From Bacteroidota bacterium (GTDB taxonomy: Bacteria; Bacteroidota; Ignavibacteria; UBA10030; UBA8401), in assembly GCA_019455105.1 (NCBI GenBank), contig JACFMZ010000005.1, positions 14,226 to 62,979 on the forward strand: a DNA stretch of 48,754 nt, given 5' to 3'. A program made the translations under genes and the position numbers. Below are positions 45,919-48,754 of the stretch, one piece after another (the first letter of the stretch is position 1; every line of letters starts with the position of its first letter). Below the pieces are notes generated by a model, which saw only the letters and a program-made list of their open reading frames with translations, made no database searches and had not been told where the DNA came from.

Positions 45919-46248
45919 TTACAAATACGAATTAATTTTTTCCAATATCAACTGCAGCTTTTGCTGAAGTTCTTTCTTTTCTTCTTCTGCAACAACTGCG
46001 CTGCCGTTTATCGTACCGGTATTTTCGGTACGTAATTTTTCAAGTTCAGTCCTCTTCACCAGCAGGTCATTATGAGTTTGTTGAAGTTCTTGTGTAAGTT
46101 CTTCGACTTGATATTGTAATTTCTTTTTTTCTTCGCGCAGCGTAGAGATTACAACAGATGCTTCGCGTGCTTTTTCCCATAATATCTGGAGAGCATCTTC
46201 TATGGAACGAGGATTTTCAATAATCGTTTGTTCTTTATTATCATCCAT
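45919..46248 (-). CDS. Small coiled-coil protein between pheT and zapA (unknown)
   Basis: A 109-residue acidic protein. After about 18 residues it is predicted from its heptad-like Leu/Ile/Val pattern (LREEKKKLQYQVEELTQEL and onward to about residue 75) to be one long coiled coil. A short Gly/Asn break (NTGTINGSAVVAEEE) separates it from a final helix ending EKINSYL. I do not recognise a named family. Its place next to zapA, five bases after pheT, suggests a cell-division partner similar in role to ZapB, which is inference from position and form only. Confidence 0.75.
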   Translation of the reverse strand: MDDNKEQTIIENPRSIEDALQILWEKAREASVVISTLREEKKKLQYQVEELTQELQQTHNDLLVKRTELEKLRTENTGTINGSAVVAEEEKKELQQKLQLILEKINSYL

Positions 46249-46253
46249 AAATA

Positions 46254-48683
46254 TTATATTGCCCGCAATGTTGCATGGAATGCCGTGGTAACTCTTTTAA
46301 TGATTTCCGAAATTTCTAATTCTATTTCTGTATCAGTTAACGTTTTTTCCGGAGAAACAAACGACAACGAGAATGCCGCACTTTTTTTATTTTCACCAAG
46401 AGAAGAATGTTCAAACAGATCAAAAAGCCGAACTTGAGTTAAATACTTCTTCTCTTTTTGTATCACAGTTTCAATTTCACCGACACGGACGTTTCTATCA
46501 ACAACAAACGCGAGATCTCTTATAACGATTGGGAATTTTGAATATTCTTTATATGTTTTTTCTTTATTTCTGTATAGTAAAAAATTTAACTCAAGTTCGC
46601 AGAAGTAAACATCTTGTTCTATCTTATCTCTCAATAGTATTCCTTTGTGGCACTTGGTAAGGTAGCCTGCATAAATACCATTGATTTCAATGTTTATTGT
46701 CTCTTTACTTAAAGAACTCGATTTATCATACCAAATTAAATGTATATTGTCAAGACCAAGATATGTTAGAAGTGATTCTATATATCCTTTTATTGAAAAA
46801 ATATCAAATTTCTCACTTTTTTTATACCATGAATCGGCGCCGTCGTTTCCTGAAAGCAAAATTCCTATGACTAATTTTTCCTTAAATCCATTAACAAGCA
46901 CATTTTCGGTTTTTTCATTAGTTAATGAAAATGTCTTTCCGATTTCAACTAAGCGTAAATCATAAATTCCATGATTGTTATTATGCGCCACAGCCTGTAA
47001 CATGGTTGGTAAAAGCGAAGGACGTAAAATACTTAATTCCTGTGTTAAGGGATTTTTTACATGCACCAGGGTATTACCATAATCCTTTGCAATACGTTCG
47101 TCCATTAAGCTGTTCGTTACAATTTCATTAAAACCGTTCGATTCGAACCAAGAGCGAATTTGATTGATTGTCGTAAAATTCTTGTCTACTTTTCCAAATG
47201 ATATTTCACTGGAGAATTTATCTTCAATATTATCATATCCGTATAAGCGGGCAACTTCTTCAATGAGATCCATTTCTTGTTCAATATCCGGACGGAAAGT
47301 TGGCACCGTACATTCAATGAAGTTTTCTTTCTTTTCGACCTGAATAGAGATTGATTGAAGCAATTTACAGATTATATCGTTAGTTAAATCAGTGCCGAGA
47401 ATTTTATTTACACGGTGAGAAGTAATCTGTATTTTCTTCGGTTCAATCTTTTTTGGATAACAGTCAATATACTCATCAGCAACAATTCCACCGGAAAGTT
47501 CTGCAATTAATAACGCGGCTCTCTTTGAAGCTTCATTGGTTATATTCGGATCAACACCGCGTTCAAATCGGTAGGAAGATTCGGTGCTTATGCCAAGCCG
47601 CTTTGCCGTTCTTCGTACGGTTGAGGGATGAAAATATGCCGCTTCTAGAAGGACATCTTTTGTGTTCAATGAAATTTCAGAATTCTCCCCCCCCATCACT
47701 CCGGCGAGTGCAACAGCTCTGATTCCGTCGCAAATCATTAACTCGGTGCCGTTTAATTTGTGTTCTTTTCCGTCTAATGTTTTGAAAGTTTCACCGGCAG
47801 TACTGTCCTTTACAACAATTTTATTGTTCCGGAGAAATTCATAATCAAACGCATGCAGCGGCTGGCCGTTTTCTAACATAACATAATTGGTAACATCAAC
47901 AATATTATTTATCGGGCGAACGCCGGCAGCTTTCAAAAATTTCTGCATCCATTCAGGGGATTCTTTTACTTGAACATTTTTAATTAACCGCGCAACGTAA
48001 CGAGGACATGCAGTTTCATTTTCAATAGTAACAGAAATTTTCTTTTCAATAGTAGAATTTTGAATATCATCAAGGTGAACAATCGGCCGTTTCAGCGACA
48101 CGCCATATGCAGCGGCTGCTTCTCTGGCAATTCCAATATGACTTAAACAATCCGGTCTGTTCGGAGTTATTCCGATTTCTAAACTTACATCAACCATACC
48201 GAGATAGGCAGAGTACGGCATTCCGATTTCAATATTTTCCGGTAATATTAATATTCCGCTGCTTTCTTCGTTAACACCTAATTCTTTTCCTGAGCAAATC
48301 ATGCCGTAGGATTTTTTCCCGCGTAATGTTGCTTCAGAAATAACAAACGGCTTTCCTTTCGGGTCGTGCTGATTATGAGGAACCGTTGCACCGGGCAGCG
48401 CAACAACAACTTTTTGATTTGCAGCAACATTAGGTGCTCCGCAAACAATTTGTTTTACATTACTTTCCTGCTGTGATAATTGAACTTGGCAAACTGAAAG
48501 CTTATCGGCATTTGGATGTTTTTCTACGGAAAGGACTTTCCCTACCACAAAATTTTCGTATTTCTTACTCTCATCTTCAATAGATTCAACTTCTAATCCG
48601 GCAGATGTTAATTTTTGCGATAGTTCTATCGGTGTAGTATTAATATTAACTAAAGTAGATAACCACTTGTAAGATATTCGCAT
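46254..48683 (-). CDS. pheT: Phenylalanine--tRNA ligase beta subunit
   Basis: An 809-residue subunit of the alpha2-beta2 synthetase that charges tRNA-Phe. The N-terminal MRISYKWLSTLVNI and the EMAP/tRNA-binding domain (VVGKVLSVEKHPNADKLSVCQV, about 46-67), GMICSGKELG, the editing B3/4 domain (ITPNRPDCLSHIGIAREAAA, PVRPINNIVDVTNYV-like region, LLEAAYFHPSTVRRTAKRLG), the B5 domain, the catalytic-like core and the C-terminal FDX-ACB domain (YSKFPIVIRDLAFVV to the end) are all present. It starts 10 bp after pheS. Confidence 0.96.
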   Translation of the reverse strand: MRISYKWLSTLVNINTTPIELSQKLTSAGLEVESIEDESKKYENFVVGKVLSVEKHPNADKLSVCQVQLSQQESNVKQIVCGAPNVAANQKVVVALPGATVPHNQHDPKGKPFVISEATLRGKKSYGMICSGKELGVNEESSGILILPENIEIGMPYSAYLGMVDVSLEIGITPNRPDCLSHIGIAREAAAAYGVSLKRPIVHLDDIQNSTIEKKISVTIENETACPRYVARLIKNVQVKESPEWMQKFLKAAGVRPINNIVDVTNYVMLENGQPLHAFDYEFLRNNKIVVKDSTAGETFKTLDGKEHKLNGTELMICDGIRAVALAGVMGGENSEISLNTKDVLLEAAYFHPSTVRRTAKRLGISTESSYRFERGVDPNITNEASKRAALLIAELSGGIVADEYIDCYPKKIEPKKIQITSHRVNKILGTDLTNDIICKLLQSISIQVEKKENFIECTVPTFRPDIEQEMDLIEEVARLYGYDNIEDKFSSEISFGKVDKNFTTINQIRSWFESNGFNEIVTNSLMDERIAKDYGNTLVHVKNPLTQELSILRPSLLPTMLQAVAHNNNHGIYDLRLVEIGKTFSLTNEKTENVLVNGFKEKLVIGILLSGNDGADSWYKKSEKFDIFSIKGYIESLLTYLGLDNIHLIWYDKSSSLSKETINIEINGIYAGYLTKCHKGILLRDKIEQDVYFCELELNFLLYRNKEKTYKEYSKFPIVIRDLAFVVDRNVRVGEIETVIQKEKKYLTQVRLFDLFEHSSLGENKKSAAFSLSFVSPEKTLTDTEIELEISEIIKRVTTAFHATLRAI

Positions 48684-48693
48684 AGAGATACTG

Positions 48694-48754
48694 TTAAAAC
48701 TGAGTTAGAAATCTTAAATCGTTTTCAAAAAATGTTCGTATATCATCTACACCG
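48694..48754 (-). CDS. pheS: Phenylalanine--tRNA ligase alpha subunit, C-terminal end (partial)
   Basis: The last 19 codons before TAA (48694-48696) read GVDDIRTFFENDLRFLTQF, the typical end of PheS, which carries the catalytic site of the synthetase. The rest lies beyond the right edge of the window. It is 10 bp upstream of pheT, the standard pheST order. Confidence 0.88.
   Translation of the reverse strand, partial: GVDDIRTFFENDLRFLTQF

Noticed and set aside
1..48754. Mobile elements, CRISPR arrays, toxin-antitoxin pairs or phage genes
   Set aside because: No repeat-spacer arrays, transposase or integrase motifs, terminal repeats or compositional islands were found. The window reads as ordinary core chromosome with one unusual lipid-sugar block.

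Overview
This is an AT-rich, gene-dense chromosomal segment with no phage, insertion sequence, CRISPR array or tRNA gene that I can see. Several signs point to the Bacteroidota/Ignavibacteria-Chlorobi side of the tree. There is a subtilisin-like exoprotein with a C-terminal type IX secretion (Por) sorting domain, a BshC bacillithiol-type ligase, FadL/OmpP1-type and CsgG-type envelope proteins, and a tmRNA whose tag reads ADNYGYALAA. Several promoters are of the canonical TTGACA-N17-TATACT kind and several genes have GGAGG-like ribosome binding sites. This fits an Ignavibacteria-like lineage better than typical Bacteroidia. The taxonomic placement is inference.

Layout. 1-521 (+) is the 3' end of a sugar-type ABC transporter ATPase, closed by a strong hairpin shared with bshC (580-2217, -). 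A divergent promoter pair sits at 2248-2323. From 2337 to 12156 the + strand carries SDR-yqeY-cvpA(interrupted)-mutS2-purL, then msrC-LOG-transglutaminase-like, then the tmRNA gene ssrA (10923-11280) and dapF. From 12224 to the right edge every gene is on the - strand. In transcription order these are: pheS(end)-pheT-coiled-coil-zapA-6S RNA-rny-coaE-argD; a promoter and csgG-like-fadL-like; a promoter and a small interrupted beta-barrel gene with terminator; nadB-purF-S8 protease-pgsA-ftsY-dipeptide epimerase-mutL-ABM monooxygenase; an acyl-CoA mutase; ubiA-dprE1-dprE2-eamA-acyP-ispF-dedA(frameshifted)-PAP2-lnt-ltaE-thioesterase-trpE-trpG; polX. Many junctions are 1-8 nt overlaps, so long polycistronic units are likely.

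The most interesting block is 19219-25026. UbiA-type prenyltransferase, DprE1-like oxidase and DprE2-like reductase are adjacent, with a PAP2 phosphatase a few genes downstream. Together these could supply all four steps of polyprenyl-phosphoryl-arabinose synthesis known from mycobacteria. The DprE1 homologue has Ala at the position of the mycobacterial drug-target cysteine. The neighbouring mutase is labelled methylmalonyl-CoA mutase-like by family, but it carries the Phe/Gln pair of isobutyryl-CoA mutases.

Three genes of membrane proteins are interrupted by a single lesion each: cvpA by an in-frame TAA, dedA by a -1 shift, and an outer-membrane barrel by an in-frame TGA. Sequence error or real decay cannot be told apart from the sequence alone.
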